From positions 310,001-374,000 of the forward strand of contig NW_025064904.1 in assembly GCF_019112545.1 (NCBI RefSeq): 64,000 bases of DNA, read 5' to 3'. The DNA is from Guyanagaster necrorhizus (lineage: Eukaryota > Basidiomycota > Agaricomycetes > Agaricales > Physalacriaceae). This document shows, piece by piece, positions 36,837 to 49,119 of the stretch (positions are counted from its first letter, which is position 1; each line of letters begins with the position of its first letter). The notes beneath the pieces were generated by a model that ran no database searches, was not told the DNA's origin, and saw only the letters and a program-made list of their open reading frames with translations. The position numbers were made by a program, and so were the translations under genes.

Positions 36837-38270
36837 ACCACATTTACTGAACTCACAGAAACTGATCCTGAACAAACCCAGCCTACCTATCCAAACATAT
36901 TTTCTATGGAAGACATTCTGGTCTCTGCCTCAAAGAAACAACCAGGTCTTTTCAGATCGACCTCTAGTGGAGGACAACCTCTCCATAGGGAAACCTACAA
37001 TCACTCTAGCTTCACTGCCTGCCAACCTAATTATGATGATTTCCCTAATCCTTTCAATGCCACTAGCATCCCAACCAATGGAGCCTAACAGGTCAGCCTG
37101 ATGTATAGTGCCTAAACCAACCTTCTAATAGACCCTTTATCCCTGGGCAACATGCATGAGAATCCAGACAGTCCAGACTCAGAGGGCAGAGATGAAGACA
37201 CCTCTACTCATACTCCTATCTGACAGAAACCAGGTGGTAATCCACTAAATCCTTTCCCAGGAGGACTAGAAGGGCCAGGAGGACCAGATAGTCCCAATGG
37301 CCCAGGCAGCTCTAATAGCCCTGTAGGAAGTAACAATCCAAACTAGCAGGATATGTTCCTAGAATTCATGAACCTGTTATGAGGAGTCTCTGCTTCTCTC
37401 AACAATCTTAAACCAGCCACTATCTATATTAAGGTCAAGGAACCAGAACTATTTGATGGCTCTGACTCTCACAAACTGAAGGCTTTCATCATCTCCCTTT
37501 AGTTGAACTTCAATGACAGACCTACCACATTTGCAACAGATGCTAACAAGGTTAACTATGCCATTTCATTCCTGGCCAGCACCATGCTTAACTGGTTCAA
37601 ACCAGACATTCTTAACCTCAATCTGCAGAATCCACCAGCCTGGCAATTCTCTTATGCAGCTTTCCTAGATGAGCTTCATAGCAACTTTGGCCCCTTTGAT
37701 GCTATTGGAGATGCTGATAATGCATTAGAACACCTTCAGATGCATGATAGAGATTGGATCATAAAGTATATGATCCAATTCAACTAGTACACTTCACAAA
37801 TTGGGTACAGAGATAACTCCCTCCACCATGCCTTTTACCATGGCCTCTGCACCTGTATCAAGAATGACATAGCACACCATGGGAAGCCAAACAACCTTCA
37901 TGATATGTGCTTTCTTGCTCAAGAACTCAATGCTTGCTACTAGACCTGGAAGACTGAAATTGCCTGTGAAAACTGAGACAATAAATTCTCCAACCCCAAA
38001 TCCAAGGAGTCTAACACTTCTTTCTTGAACTCCAGCTCCACACCGAAATCTACTACCTCTAAGCCCTATGCTGACAAGCTAGGCAAAGATGGCCATCTCA
38101 CTCAGAAAGAAAAAGACTGCCAGTGCCAGAACAACCTTTGCATGTTCTATGGAGCTAAACACAAGACCAAGGACTGCAACAAGTGGAAGGCAGCAGCCTC
38201 TGCCAAGGGTCATGCAGCAGAAGTTGACACTGCTCCCATGAAACTGGTCCTGACAGAGTCAGAAAACTAG
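36837..38270 (+). pseudogene. Family B gag remnant
   Basis: A frame opens MSTTFTELTETDPEQTQP. After stops, the capsid part reads KVKEPELFDGSDSHKLKAF and YAISFLASTMLNWFKPD (37,430-37,620), typical of retrotransposon gag. Near 38,140 a zinc knuckle survives as CMFYGAKHKTKDC, where the second Cys has become Tyr. Several in-frame stops make it non-coding. Confidence 0.8.
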
Positions 38271-38309
38271 AAAGCAACCCTGTTCCCTCTGTGTGAGTCC
38301 AGGGTTGTA

Positions 38310-41300
38310 TTGACTCTATTTGCACATCAGGTCATCACTCTCAATGCAACATCCCTTTTCAATCACTCCTTTTACATTCTCCTCTCAGCAGAATTACTGA
38401 CTACCATGGAACCCAATGGTTCCCCAACTTATATCATTCTGCATTTTCTTGCCCTTATTGATTCTGGCTCTAGCCACTGCTTTATTGATACTAAGTATGT
38501 AGCTGCCAATGAAATTCTCATTAAAACCATCCCTAGTGTGCAACTTCGATTATTTGATAGCTCCATTAGAAGCTGTATATCTCAAATCACAACCATTCCT
38601 ATCTGTTTTCCATCCAGAGACATCTTCCCCATTGACTTCTATGTCACCCCTCTGGATTCCTCTTGCAATCTTGTTCTAGAATACAACTGGCTCTCCCACT
38701 ACAATTCACTAATTGACTGGGCTGAGAACAGTATCATTTTCCACTCAAGCTACCAGGACCTCACTCCAACCAATTTCATGGCCTTCACTGCATCCCAGGG
38801 ACTTCCATGCTCACAGGACAACAGTCCACCTCTCTCTAAGCCTTTCAGCTCAAATCTGAGACTTCCATGCCCACCAGACTCCATCAGTCCAACTCTTGGG
38901 GCTTCACTCCATTCCAAATCGACTTCAAGTAGCCAGCAGACTCTGTTCCCATATGAACCCATCTACTCCTATCCTCCCTCAGAGTCTTTTATTATGAAAG
39001 CACATTCAAAGATCTCCATCATATCTGCTGCTGCATTTGTCTGAGCCAGTGCAGAGGAAGATGCTTAGCAGTTCACATTGTAGCCTTTCTTGCTTAATAT
39101 TAGAGCTAAAGCTGCATCCACAGAACCAGCAGATCTTTCATCAGTGCCAGTAGAGTACTATGATTTTGCAGACATCTTCAGCGATACCCTCTCTGAAAAA
39201 CTATCTGAACACAGGCTGTACGACCTCAAAATCAATCTTGAGGAAGGGACATCTCTACTGCTTGGACCTATTTATTCTCTCTCAGAATCTGAACTCAAGG
39301 CTCTACAAGAGTTTATTGATAATAATCTGCACAATAGGTTTATTACTCCATTCTGCTCTCCACATAGAGCTCTAGTTCTATTTGTCAAGAAGAAGACCAG
39401 TGAACTCCAACTTTGTGTCAACTACCATAGCCTAAACAAAATCTCCAAAAAAGATTGCTACTCTCTCTCTCTCATTTCTGATCTTCTTGACTCTGCTCGC
39501 TTCATGTGCATCTACACCAAGCTCGACCTTTGGCATGCCTACTATCTCATTTGCATAGCTAAAGGGGATGAATAGAAAACAGTCTTCCAGACCTGTTATG
39601 GTTCCTTCAAATAGTATATTATATCTTTTGGCCTCACAAATGCTATAGCAGCATTCCAATGATTTGTGAATAATATATTCTCTGACATGCTTGACATATC
39701 AGTAGTAGTTTACCTCAATGACATCCTCATATATTCCAACAACCCAGAAGATTACTAAAAACATGTTTGAGAGGTCCTATGCAGGCTTAGAGCTAATGGA
39801 CTCTACTGCAAAGGTTCTAAATGCAAATTCAACCAGGACTCCATAGAGTATCTAAGCTATATCCTATCATCTGAAGGACTTCACATGTCTAAAGAAAAAG
39901 TCAAGACTATTGTTGACTGGCCAGTGCCATGAAAAGTCAAGGATATCCAATTCTTTCTTGGCTTTGCCAACTTTTACTGTCACTTTATACATGAATATAG
40001 TGACATCATCATCCTCCTTACACAACTCACCCACAAGAGAACTTTATGAAAAGTTGACAAAAAATGCTTGGCTGTCTTTAATAAATTGAAACAGGCCTTT
40101 ATACATGCTCCCATCCTTACTCACTGAGTTTCTGATTGAAAGATAGTAGTGGAAACCAATGCCTCTGATTATGCCATTGCAGCTATCCTCTCCATCTATC
40201 TTGAAGATGGTGAAATTCACCTGATTGCATTCTGCTCCCAGAGCCTCTACAATGCTGAACTCAACTATGACACCCATGATAAGGAGCTTCTGGCTATTTT
40301 TAAAGCTTTTAAACATTGGTGGCACTATCTTGAAGGCTCTGCAGACTCTATTGATGTCGTAATAGACTACAAGAATCTTGAATACTTCACCACCACTAAG
40401 ATTCTAACCTGCCAACAAGTCTGCTGGTCTGAATACCTATCCCAGTTCAACCTGGTAATTTGTTTCTGCTCTGGAAAACTTGGTGGAAAACTGGATGTGC
40501 TCACTAGATGATGGGATGTCTACCCTAAAGAGGGAGATAGCCAATTTGCCCAAGTCAACCCCCACAATTTCCAACCTGTGTTTACCCAAGAACAACTTTC
40601 CATGTCACTCTATGCAATCTACCTTGAAGGCCCTACCCTCCAAGTCAGCACTATCATGGACATTGACAAGCTTCACATTGATATCAAACAAGCACAATCT
40701 TCTGATCCTACATCCTCTGATAGCCTCTGTCAGGCTAAAGCCACTTCAGAATCCTCTCCCTCTCAGTGGTTCATTGATGAATCAGACATCCTCTGCTTTG
40801 AAGGCTGCATGTATGTCTCAGAGTCCAGAGATCTCTGTCTCTATATACTATAGAATAATTATGACTATATCTTGACAGACCACTTTAGTCAAAACCAGAC
40901 ATTAGAACTAGTCTGGCAGAACTATACCTGGCCAAGGATGCATGAATATGTCTGACACTATATTAAGTCCTGCATAGTTTGTGGGCACAATAAGACATCT
41001 AGACACTGCCTCTATGGGTTACTCAAACCTCTGCCAGTTCCTGAACAGCCATGGGATTCTATTTCCATGGACTTCATTGAATAACTACTGGACTCCAATG
41101 GATTTACCACTATCTTAGTAGTCATAAACCAAGCTGGCAAGCAAGCCATCTTCATTCCCACTCATGACACCATTAACTCTGTGGAGCTCATCCAACTTTT
41201 TTTTATCCATGTATTCTCCAAACATGGAGTATCCAGTCACATCACATCTGACCACAGCTCTGAATTTATCTCCCAATTTACTTGTGCCTTAGCTGTGGCC

Positions 41301-42140
41301 CTTGACATAGAACTCTATCTTACCTCTGGTTATCATCCAGAGGCTGATGGACAAACAGAATGAGCAAACCAAACTCTGAAACAATACATCTGTATCTATT
41401 GCTCCTATCAGCAGGACAACTGGGACACCCTCTTACCCATTGCTGAATTTGCCTACAATAATGCCCCTAATGTATCCACTGGAATCTTCCCATTTTTCAC
41501 TAACAAGGGTTACCACCCCAACATCATCATTCACCCTGAAAGGAATATTGCCTCTGCCCAGGTCTGAGATTTCACAGTCAGTCTTGACAAACTTCATCAA
41601 TTACTGAAGGATGAAATTTCTGAAGCTCAGTCTCACTACAAGATCCAAGCAGACAAGCATCAGATTCTGGCACCCCCATTCACAGTGGGGGATAAGGCCT
41701 ACCTCAGCTCCAAATATATCAAAACCACCCATCTGATCAGAAAGTTCTTAGAGAAATACCTTGGTCCTTTTAAAATTATAGCCCAATCTGGTACCCACCC
41801 CTTTATCCTGAGGCTTCCACCAGATCTCTGGTCTATCCACCCTGTCTTTCATGTATCACAATTAGAACCCATAGAAGAAAACACCATTCCTAATCAAATC
41901 CAACCACTACTGCCTCTAGTTGAAGTTGACAGAGAAGAACATTTTGAAATAGCTTAAATCCTTGACTCTAAACTGGACTGCTAGTTTCACTGCCCACTGT
42001 TGTACAAAATCCAGTGATTAGGATACAAAGGTACCAATGAAGAATTTGCTTAGTTATCAGCCTCCAAGTTCTCTGCCAATGAATTTATTAAAGAATTCTA
42101 CTATCGATATCCAGGCAAACCAGGACCCTTGTCCAAAGTC
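38310..42140 (+). pseudogene. Family B pol remnant, with chromodomain-like end
   Basis: Protease: LIDSGSSHCFIDTKY (near 38,460) with the DSG active site intact, then LEYNWLSHYN. Reverse transcriptase: RFITPFCSPHRALVLFVKKK (near 39,340), FGLTNAIAAFQ and YLNDILIYS, where the YxDD motif is altered to YLND. RNase H: VVETNASDYAIAAILS and NYDTHDKELLAIFKAF. Integrase: MDFIE, then VFSKHGVSSHITSDHSSEF and HPEADGQTE, followed by the GPF-type segment KYLGPFKIIAQSG. The end is chromodomain-like: VDREEHFEIA...YKIQWLGYKGTNEEF. At least ten in-frame stops are present. Confidence 0.9.
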
Positions 42141-42343
42141 ATTCAAACATCCCATTTCTAATACAATGCTACTTTGGACACCACCAGCATATCATCTTAC
42201 TATTTTAATTCTAACCACTAATTACCACTGTTCAATCACCTCTTCTACACTTCCAAAGTCAAAAAAAAAAATTTCTACATTTACATTTTTGTCCACTACC
42301 AACATCTGATGCCCTTTTCTATATATGTTTCATATAAAAAATT

Positions 42344-43700
42344 TTACAAAAAAGTGGAATCTGAACTCTCCCTCTGCTCCTTCAACTCCTTTATATCCTC
42401 ATCCAGCCCCTTCAACATCACCTTCCAAAGATCCTCCACCTTCTGATCTCTCTCATCCTTGAAAATCAGTCGGGCCTTCTTTCAGGCCTCTACCTTGGAC
42501 TCTGAAAACAGCTCTGAAGGAGATGACATATTATCAAAATTATAGTCATCTTAAAGACCTGCTACAATACCATAAACATCTGCCATCTCATCTGCCAACT
42601 CATCCACATGATGCATCAACTTGCATATCAATTTTGAAAGTTGGTGGAGACCGGTAGAGACCTTCACACTGCTGATCACCTCACTCATAGTGACACCCTT
42701 GTTGAATGAATAGGTGGTTTTCTTGATCTTGCAGTGAGAGCAAGTTCACCCTTGACCAGCACCTTCAGTTACCAGTCATGCATAACATTGTATGCTATTT
42801 TGATGACAGCACATACAACTCTCTGAAAATAAAAACTAAGTTAAGCTATGAAAGAAAACCAAGACATTTACTTTCACCATCCAACAATTCTTCGCTCTCT
42901 GCCAGTCCTGCCACTTCCAACTTCACCCACTTTTTGAGGCTAACAACCATCTCTGTCTCACTGCCATCCACTATGCTCCTTGACCTGAACTTGTGTTTAT
43001 GGCTCTTCTCTGCCAGATTCACTACTCTTCTCTTCCCCTTCTGCACTCTCTTTTTCCTCTTCAGAGTCTTCTTAGATTCCTTGGACTCATCATCCCCCTC
43101 AGTCCCCTTGTCCTGCTCATTATCAGACCCTGGAGATGTATGGTGAGTCACCTTCTTGAAGCGAAGACCAGGACCAGGACCAAACCATTCTGCTAACACT
43201 TAATGCAGCCAGAAATCAACAGCCTCTATGGGGGTCATTTGCAACCTATCCTCTATAACCATCCCCTTCAGCTCTACCTCCTCAGCCTCAGCTCTCGCTG
43301 CTGTCTCTGTAGCCTCTCTCTCCTCAGCCTTGCTCTGAGCCACCTCTCTCAATGTCTCTTTGGCCTTCTTAGCCTGCCTCTCTATGGTCTGCTGAATCTC
43401 CTCCCTCTTCCTCTCTAATTCCTCTTTCTGCTCTTTTTTCTATGACTCCCAGGCCATATGGTCTGTCTGGGCCCTTTTCTCCCACTCCCACTCCTCTTGC
43501 CATTTCAAATAGCTCTTTACAGCCTCCACATATTCTTTCTCTATAGTTCACTATTCCAGATGAAATAATTTCTTAGCCTCTTCAGAGCTATTAGGGGTGG
43601 ATCCCCTCATCAGAGGCTTGGGAGTGCATGAGCAATGATATGTAGTGAGTGACGACATAGACAAAGATGGTGATTTCAGATCAAGCTGCAAAACTCCCAT
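42344..43700 (-). pseudogene. Antisense accessory gene in family B (coiled coil + Zn2Cys6-like)
   Basis: This lies on the strand opposite gag-pol, between the chromodomain and the 3' LTR. One frame runs from ATG 43,700 with few stops: a Ser-rich start (KSPSLSMSSLTTY), a long charged coiled coil (WQEEWEWEKRAQTDHMAWES, ELERKREEIQQTIERQAKK), DRLQMTPIEAVDFWL, EWFGPGPGLRFKKVTHH, and a Lys/Arg/Glu-rich part ending GSETEMVVSLKKWVKLE. A likely intron (GTAAAT...TTTTCAG, near 42,850-42,800) leads to an exon with CMCCHQNSIQC, then after 14 positions CSHCKIKKTTY, then NKGVTMSEVI and a second helical region ending at TAA 42,344. The two CX2CX6C units (last Cys now Tyr) have GAL4-type spacing. Interrupting stops are TAG/TGA/TAA. 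Role unknown; DNA or RNA binding is a guess. Confidence 0.6.
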
Positions 43701-43781
43701 GACCACTAACAATCTTCCATATAGCCTCACTGGCCATCAGGATCTGCACTCTTGAGGACAAGAATACTAAGGGAGGGATAC

Positions 43782-44281
43782 TGTTATGTGCATGCTGCCA
43801 GCCTCTGTGTCACCTCAACCAATCATGAATCCAATCATGCTACCCACTGGACTCTGGCCACTTCCTATTACCTACTAATTTCATTTCACCATTATCATTT
43901 CATATCTATATTTCATATTGTAATATCTAGACTTCAAACTTGATAGTGAATACTGACACCAAAACCCAATGAAATCTGACTCAGAATTAGCTACTATTAG
44001 TATATAAAGCCATGTACATCATTGTAACTACTCAGTTTGAATATCAACTTGGATAAGCCATTTACACTTCACACTCACTTCAACTCCTCCCTACCTTATC
44101 CATCGGATTCTGCTCCAAAGAATATTCTGGTTCACTTCTCTGATGAAACTCTATTCTGTCCACCCAAATTCTTGGGCTCTGACTCAAAGAGTGACATTGC
44201 CAATAGCTTTGTTGATGCCCATGCACTCTGCTGGACTCTGTGCATGCACTCAAGTCCACTCAAATTGGCACATTTCTAACA
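43782..44281 (+). repeat. Family B 3' LTR
   Basis: 500 bp, TGTTATGTGCATGC...TCTAACA, directly after the purine tract. It repeats the 5' LTR over its full length, including the TATA box and the AGTTTGAATAT site (44,034-44,044). Confidence 0.9.
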
Positions 44282-45000
44282 AATACTCAGAATCCAAGCC
44301 TCTAGATCTTATTTTATCTTATAGGCTCTTATATAAGCTGACATAATATATCCTGCAAAACTGCATTATAAAAGACTGCTGATGCTATGAAAATACAGTA
44401 CAACAAATATTGATGACCAGTATATTTATACAATACCAATAATAAAGTTTGACTTGACACTATAAATCTTTATCTCTTACATTCGAAATAAAAACTTGAT
44501 GACAAGCATACCAGCCTTTTTATCATTACTGCCAAAGTTGGAAACTCTGCATACAAACTCAAATTACCTCTACACTAGTGAATCCATAATACATTTAACA
44601 AAATTCTCCTTACTCTATTTGTAGCCTCTACTTTTTCAAATTAGAAACAACTATTACTACTGCTATCTGATCTGATTGATGACAAAGAATATTACAAGGT
44701 CAATCAAGTACTCCACCACAAAATGCAACCAGTATATAAACATAGTAGTAGTATGATGATCATAGTTGATTACTTAGTCAGCTGGAAGGGCTACAGACTG
44801 AAATCTAACCAATGAGTCAATGAATGTCATATGAATGCTGATAATATAATACATAATTATGAACTATCACTAAATTGACTAATGTAACAGTCAATATCTT
44901 CATGAATTTTATAAGAAGAAAGGCAAGTTATCTGTGCCTAGGATTTCTGGACTTATTTCTAAATTAAGTCATTAGGATGATGATCTTAAAGAAGGGGTAA
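44282..45000 (+). pseudogene. Family A pol 3' remnant (integrase tail, chromodomain)
   Basis: After the family B insertion the sequence continues as the end of a family A pol: integrase tail pieces and DLIDDKEYYKVNQVLHHK, then the chromodomain DYLVSWKGYRLKSNQ (about 44,770-44,820) and NYELSLN. Stops are frequent. It runs into the purine tract GAAGGGG and the LTR at 45,001. The rest of this copy is not adjacent on the left. Confidence 0.7.
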
Positions 45001-45478
45001 TATTATGATTTTCTCATCTTTTATTTCTTTTCTCACAGTATTAATCTCTATTTATGCTTAGTCAGAGCACCTACACTAACATCTAGAACTGTAGGATGAT
45101 ACTAAGACTATGAGAATATTTCAATCAGCACAGCTCTCTGTGATCTGAAACATAAAGTGACACCTCAATATAAGACAATCAGCTTATTGTAGGTAACTAT
45201 GATGCTCTAAGACAATGAGCACTATAACACAGACACTTACAATTAGCAGTACTATATTTATCAGAGAGACAAATGATATATAAGTAGTATAACTAGCAAT
45301 GAGTATCCTTAGTCTTGAACTATCTTTTATTCTACTGCTTTATCTCAAGTCAACTACTTGCATTGACCTTAGAATATAACATCTATAAACACATCAGTGG
45401 ACTTAAGCATAATTGTACAAATATGATACAGTGCTTATTTACCATATGTTCTAGAGCATGTGTCACTTGGGCTTAACA
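45001..45478 (+). repeat. Family A LTR (3' LTR of the pol remnant)
   Basis: 478 bp from TATTATGATTTTC to GGCTTAACA. It aligns by eye with the other family A LTRs. It is closest to the inverted fragment at 53,699-54,003 in its middle part, for example in the segment with AATCAGCTTATTGTAGGTAA. Confidence 0.8.
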
Positions 45479-45805
45479 GAGATTCAATATATATTGAGCA
45501 TGAAGATAGACAGGAATCAGGATAAAGACACTATCACTCTATCTCAGAAGGCATATATTCTAAAAGTACTCAAGCAAATGAGCATGAATGACTGCAAACT
45601 GATCAAAATGCCTATAGATCCAAATGTATATTTAGAGAAAATTCTGACAAAAGATCTATAAGGCATTGACACAGCCACCAGACAATATTACTATACTGGT
45701 GTCAGATTACTGATGTATATGGCTAATGGATCTCAGCCTGACATTGCATATGCTATCACCAAATTAAGCAAGTATATATAGAATCTGGCTGCTGAGCATG
45801 CATAA
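45479..45805 (+). pseudogene. Ty1/copia reverse-transcriptase fragment
   Basis: A single frame reads ILSMKIDRNQDKDTITLSQ, AYILKVLKQMSMNDCK, MPIDPNVYLEK and, after a stop, YTGVRLLMYMANGSQPDIAYA. This is the copia RT segment downstream of the YxDD box, around the SLMYxxxxTRPDIAYA motif. It starts exactly at the end of the gypsy LTR and ends where family A gag begins, so both flanks have been replaced. Confidence 0.85.
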
Positions 45806-48649
45806 AGATAAGGATCTCCCTATAGACTTCTTTGAGCAGTCCCTATCCCTCAACTCTTCCACCATTCTGTAAATCTATGGGATTGCTGACTGTGTCTGAG
45901 ACTCTTGATACTGCTAGAGTGGCTCAGAGACCTCAGCATAACTCTCCAAACCTCTCTCCACTCTATAACACTCCAGCATAAAGTCTCACCCATACTCACT
46001 CTGTCAGAATCAGCAGCAGAATGGAGAGGTCTCCTGACCAGCAGGCAGATGACATACAAAAGAAATGAGAAGCAAGAGATAAAATCATCCACCAATTATT
46101 CTCTGCATGAGATTTCAATATCCTGTTCAATTATAGCATAGTAGTACTACAGGAGGAGCAGTGAGCCAGGTTGCTCCACACTTCTGACATTGCCAATCTT
46201 GCCCAGGCAGAGGCCCAGTGTGAGGCTGAAGAAGCCAAGTGAGACCAGTAATGATAACAGCAGTAGCATGAGACCAAAGCCTCTCATCTTGAAAGCAGAT
46301 CCCTAGGCTGGTACAGACTCCATTTAGAGCTCTCACTCTTTTCTCCTGTATTCTGAGAACCTAGTACCAGCAATGAGTATAATCTATAAATAGACAGACC
46401 CTGTGAGATTCTTACCACTGATAAAGCAAGAAATGGGGGAAACAATAGAATTCTGCTCTCCAGACAGGCCAACTTTCACTCTATCAGCCCTGAAGCTCTC
46501 AAATATCTCTCTCCCTGATATACCTCTAGTACAGACATCATCTTCAAGGACAATGAGTCTATCCTTGAACACTATGAGCTTTAAGTATCTGTCAATACCC
46601 ACATCTCTGCTCACACTCTCTGAGGCTTTCTTAGAAGTAGAGTTGCTTGACAATTTCTTGACAAGCAGTTCTATAGAAACTTCTATATCTATAGTGAAAG
46701 AGTGGAGAGTGCATGAGCAACAGATAAAAACCAATATGATGCCCAGATTAGAAGCCATCTCTGAGCAGAGTATATCACTATGACAGCCTCAGCCTCTTCA
46801 AGCCCCATCACTAGACCTAGTACATAGTCAAAGCAGCAGGTCTCTAGTGACAGTCTGACTGTTTGAGATTGAGGAGAATATCTTCAACCAGTCTGTTGTC
46901 TCTCTTATTGAGGACAAAGAGGATGAGGGTCAGCTAGCCAAAGACAATAAGGACAGCAAGAGTAGTAGACTATCTCACAGAGGGAGGAATATTGCCTATT
47001 TTTACCTGAAAGATATAGATGAGGAAGCACTGGAAGAAGAGATATGAAGGAGCAGAGAGGAAGATTTTAAAAAATTATATCAAAAAGAGGTAATATTCCT
47101 ATAGTGCAATGATAACTGGTTATTATCACCTATAGGCAAATTATATATTACTGAACCATCAGAAAGACAGGAGATACTTAGACATGCTGCCACTAATTAT
47201 GCAGTGAAAACATATAATTGCTAGCACCTAGAAGACTAGCTCAGCATGCTGCCAGCATATTAATCACTATTGAAGATCTGACTAATACCTTAGTCACCAC
47301 CCATCATCTCAAAATGAGCTGTATACATGGCACTATTAATCCAAAGCCAGTATTCATACTTCAACCCCTTGGTATAAATATCAGCAACCTAGTTATTTTG
47401 ATCTCAGATCTAGCTCGAAGCCTAGCTTGTTAGCTACTGCAACTTATAGACAGAGGCTGGTAGCTGGCTATTGGCTGTCTAACCCCCATCAGATAAAGCT
47501 TTAGGGAGTGGAGCCAGAAAGGATCTGATCTAGGATGATCCAGAAGCAGTCTGATTAAAATTCACTATATGAGATAGAGTAATTATACAAAAGAAAGCTG
47601 CTTCTCAGAGAAGCCCTGTAGCCAACAACAATTCTCTCTATTCATTCTCTAGACTGCCAACTGATTAGTGGCATCCTCCTTTCGAAGAGTGGTTTAATCT
47701 GATAAATCTCCTATCAGAAAATGCTGCTGTTCTATAGTGTAAATCAGATCTGCTTTGAAAGCCTTGACTCTTTAAAGAGGCTTCAGATGATATTGATCAA
47801 TTTCTTGTCGATTGCAAATAATATTTTGAGATATACATCAAATACCTCAGGACCAATATAAACTGAGTAGTTTTCACCATCTTGTATCTTGAGGACAAGG
47901 CCAAAAACTGGTGGATCTTGATCTCACCTAACTTCTGATCCACTATAAGGGGATATTACCAATATTTCTCATAGCTGATATTCAAACAAATGCTTTATGA
48001 CAAATTCATCAATCCAGCTGTGCAAAAAGTATACAAACAGAAGATCAAAGAGTGAAAGATAGAAGATAAGGCAGCCACTGACTACTTCAATGAGTTAGAA
48101 TGGCTTACTAAGGTTACTGGTATACGAGATAATATGGCAGATAATGGAAGAATGGTTAAGACCCTCAAGAGAGGAACTCCATCCTCATATATCACTATGA
48201 TCTTAGCCATTGAAATCAAACAACTGATTCTGAAATGGTATGATGAATAGAAGGAAAGGATCATTGAGATGTATAAGGAATGCCAGTAGCAGAAGATAGA
48301 GCAATCCACCTTACAAGATTACTGGAAGCCCAATCCACTCTCAACTTCTGGTGTCAAGACCACTAATGCACCCAAAACAGGATCCTCAATAGCCAGCCTA
48401 TCATACTCAGCCCAGAAGACAGGCACTGAAACCACTTACACTAAAACAGAAAAACTGATAGACTTAGACTGGCTCAAGAAAGAGAGTAAGTGCTTTAACT
48501 GTGGCTAAAAGAGTCATATATTGAAGGACTACCCAAAGAAAAAGCAAACCTGTGAAGATATCCAGGTGCAGATTGCTGAACTACAAAAAGAAGTGGAGGA
48601 GCTCAGCACAGAGACAAAGATCAAGAAAGTAAAAGACAGAGCTGATCAG
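45806..48649 (+). pseudogene. Family A gag remnant, truncated at both ends
   Basis: Colinear with the gag region at about 55,390-58,200 and 49,500-52,460. The capsid part includes ASDDIDQFLVDCK (near 47,790) and AIEIKQLILKWYDE (near 48,210). A CCHC knuckle remains as KCFNCG-stop-KSHILKDY (near 48,490-48,530). It ends at the LTR at 48,650, in the middle of the segment that follows the knuckle, and its first few hundred bases are missing. Confidence 0.75.
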
Positions 48650-49119
48650 TATTATGATTTTTCTATCTTACTTTTTCTTTTTTGCAAAATAACCCCTATC
48701 TTGCTTAGTCAGGATGTCAAACCCAGCACTTAAGATTATGAGACCAGATTTAATCATCACAATAAGTCCAGTCAGTCATTGTCTTTTGATGTAACAACAT
48801 TATCTGATAATGCACAATGAACCTTTTATGTATGGTAATGATACCTAAGGACAAAGAGCATAAAGAACACAATAGAATATAATAAGTAGAGATATATTTA
48901 TCTTCTCCATGTATAGTATATAAGACTGCTCACTCTCACTGGTAAAATCCAGCTTCAAGCTAAAGTTTATCTTCATACTATTCTATCCTTGAGCTAATCC
49001 TAAGGCTTTGATACATTCTGACTAATATTCACAATAAGTGAACTCTGATGTTCCACTCAAAGTGCAAAGTGATGTCAGTTTATCACATGTTTATAGTCAT
49101 ATGCAGCTTGGATCTAATA
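48650..49119 (+). repeat. Family A 5' LTR of the 49-54 kb copy
   Basis: 470 bp, TATTATGATTTTTC...GATCTAATA (decayed from TG...CTAACA). It has TATATAAG (about 48,918) and the self-priming site AGCTTCAAGCTAA (48,951-48,963). The matching primer site TTAGCTCAAAGCT is at 49,121-49,133. Confidence 0.8.

Larger units (their letters stand above)
36291..44281 (+). mobile_element. Family B Ty3/gypsy chromovirus, complete but decayed
   Basis: A 7,991 bp element bounded by LTRs starting TGTTATG and ending CTAACA. Order: LTR, self-primer site, gag, protease, reverse transcriptase, RNase H, integrase, chromodomain-like segment, a 1.6 kb 3' segment with an antisense degenerate gene, polypurine tract (AAGGGAGGGA), LTR. 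Flanking pentamers are AACAC (36,286-36,290) and AATAC (44,282-44,286), a probable 5-bp target duplication differing by one C-to-T. The right flank is the 3' pol of a family A remnant. CpG is almost absent inside. Confidence 0.9.
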
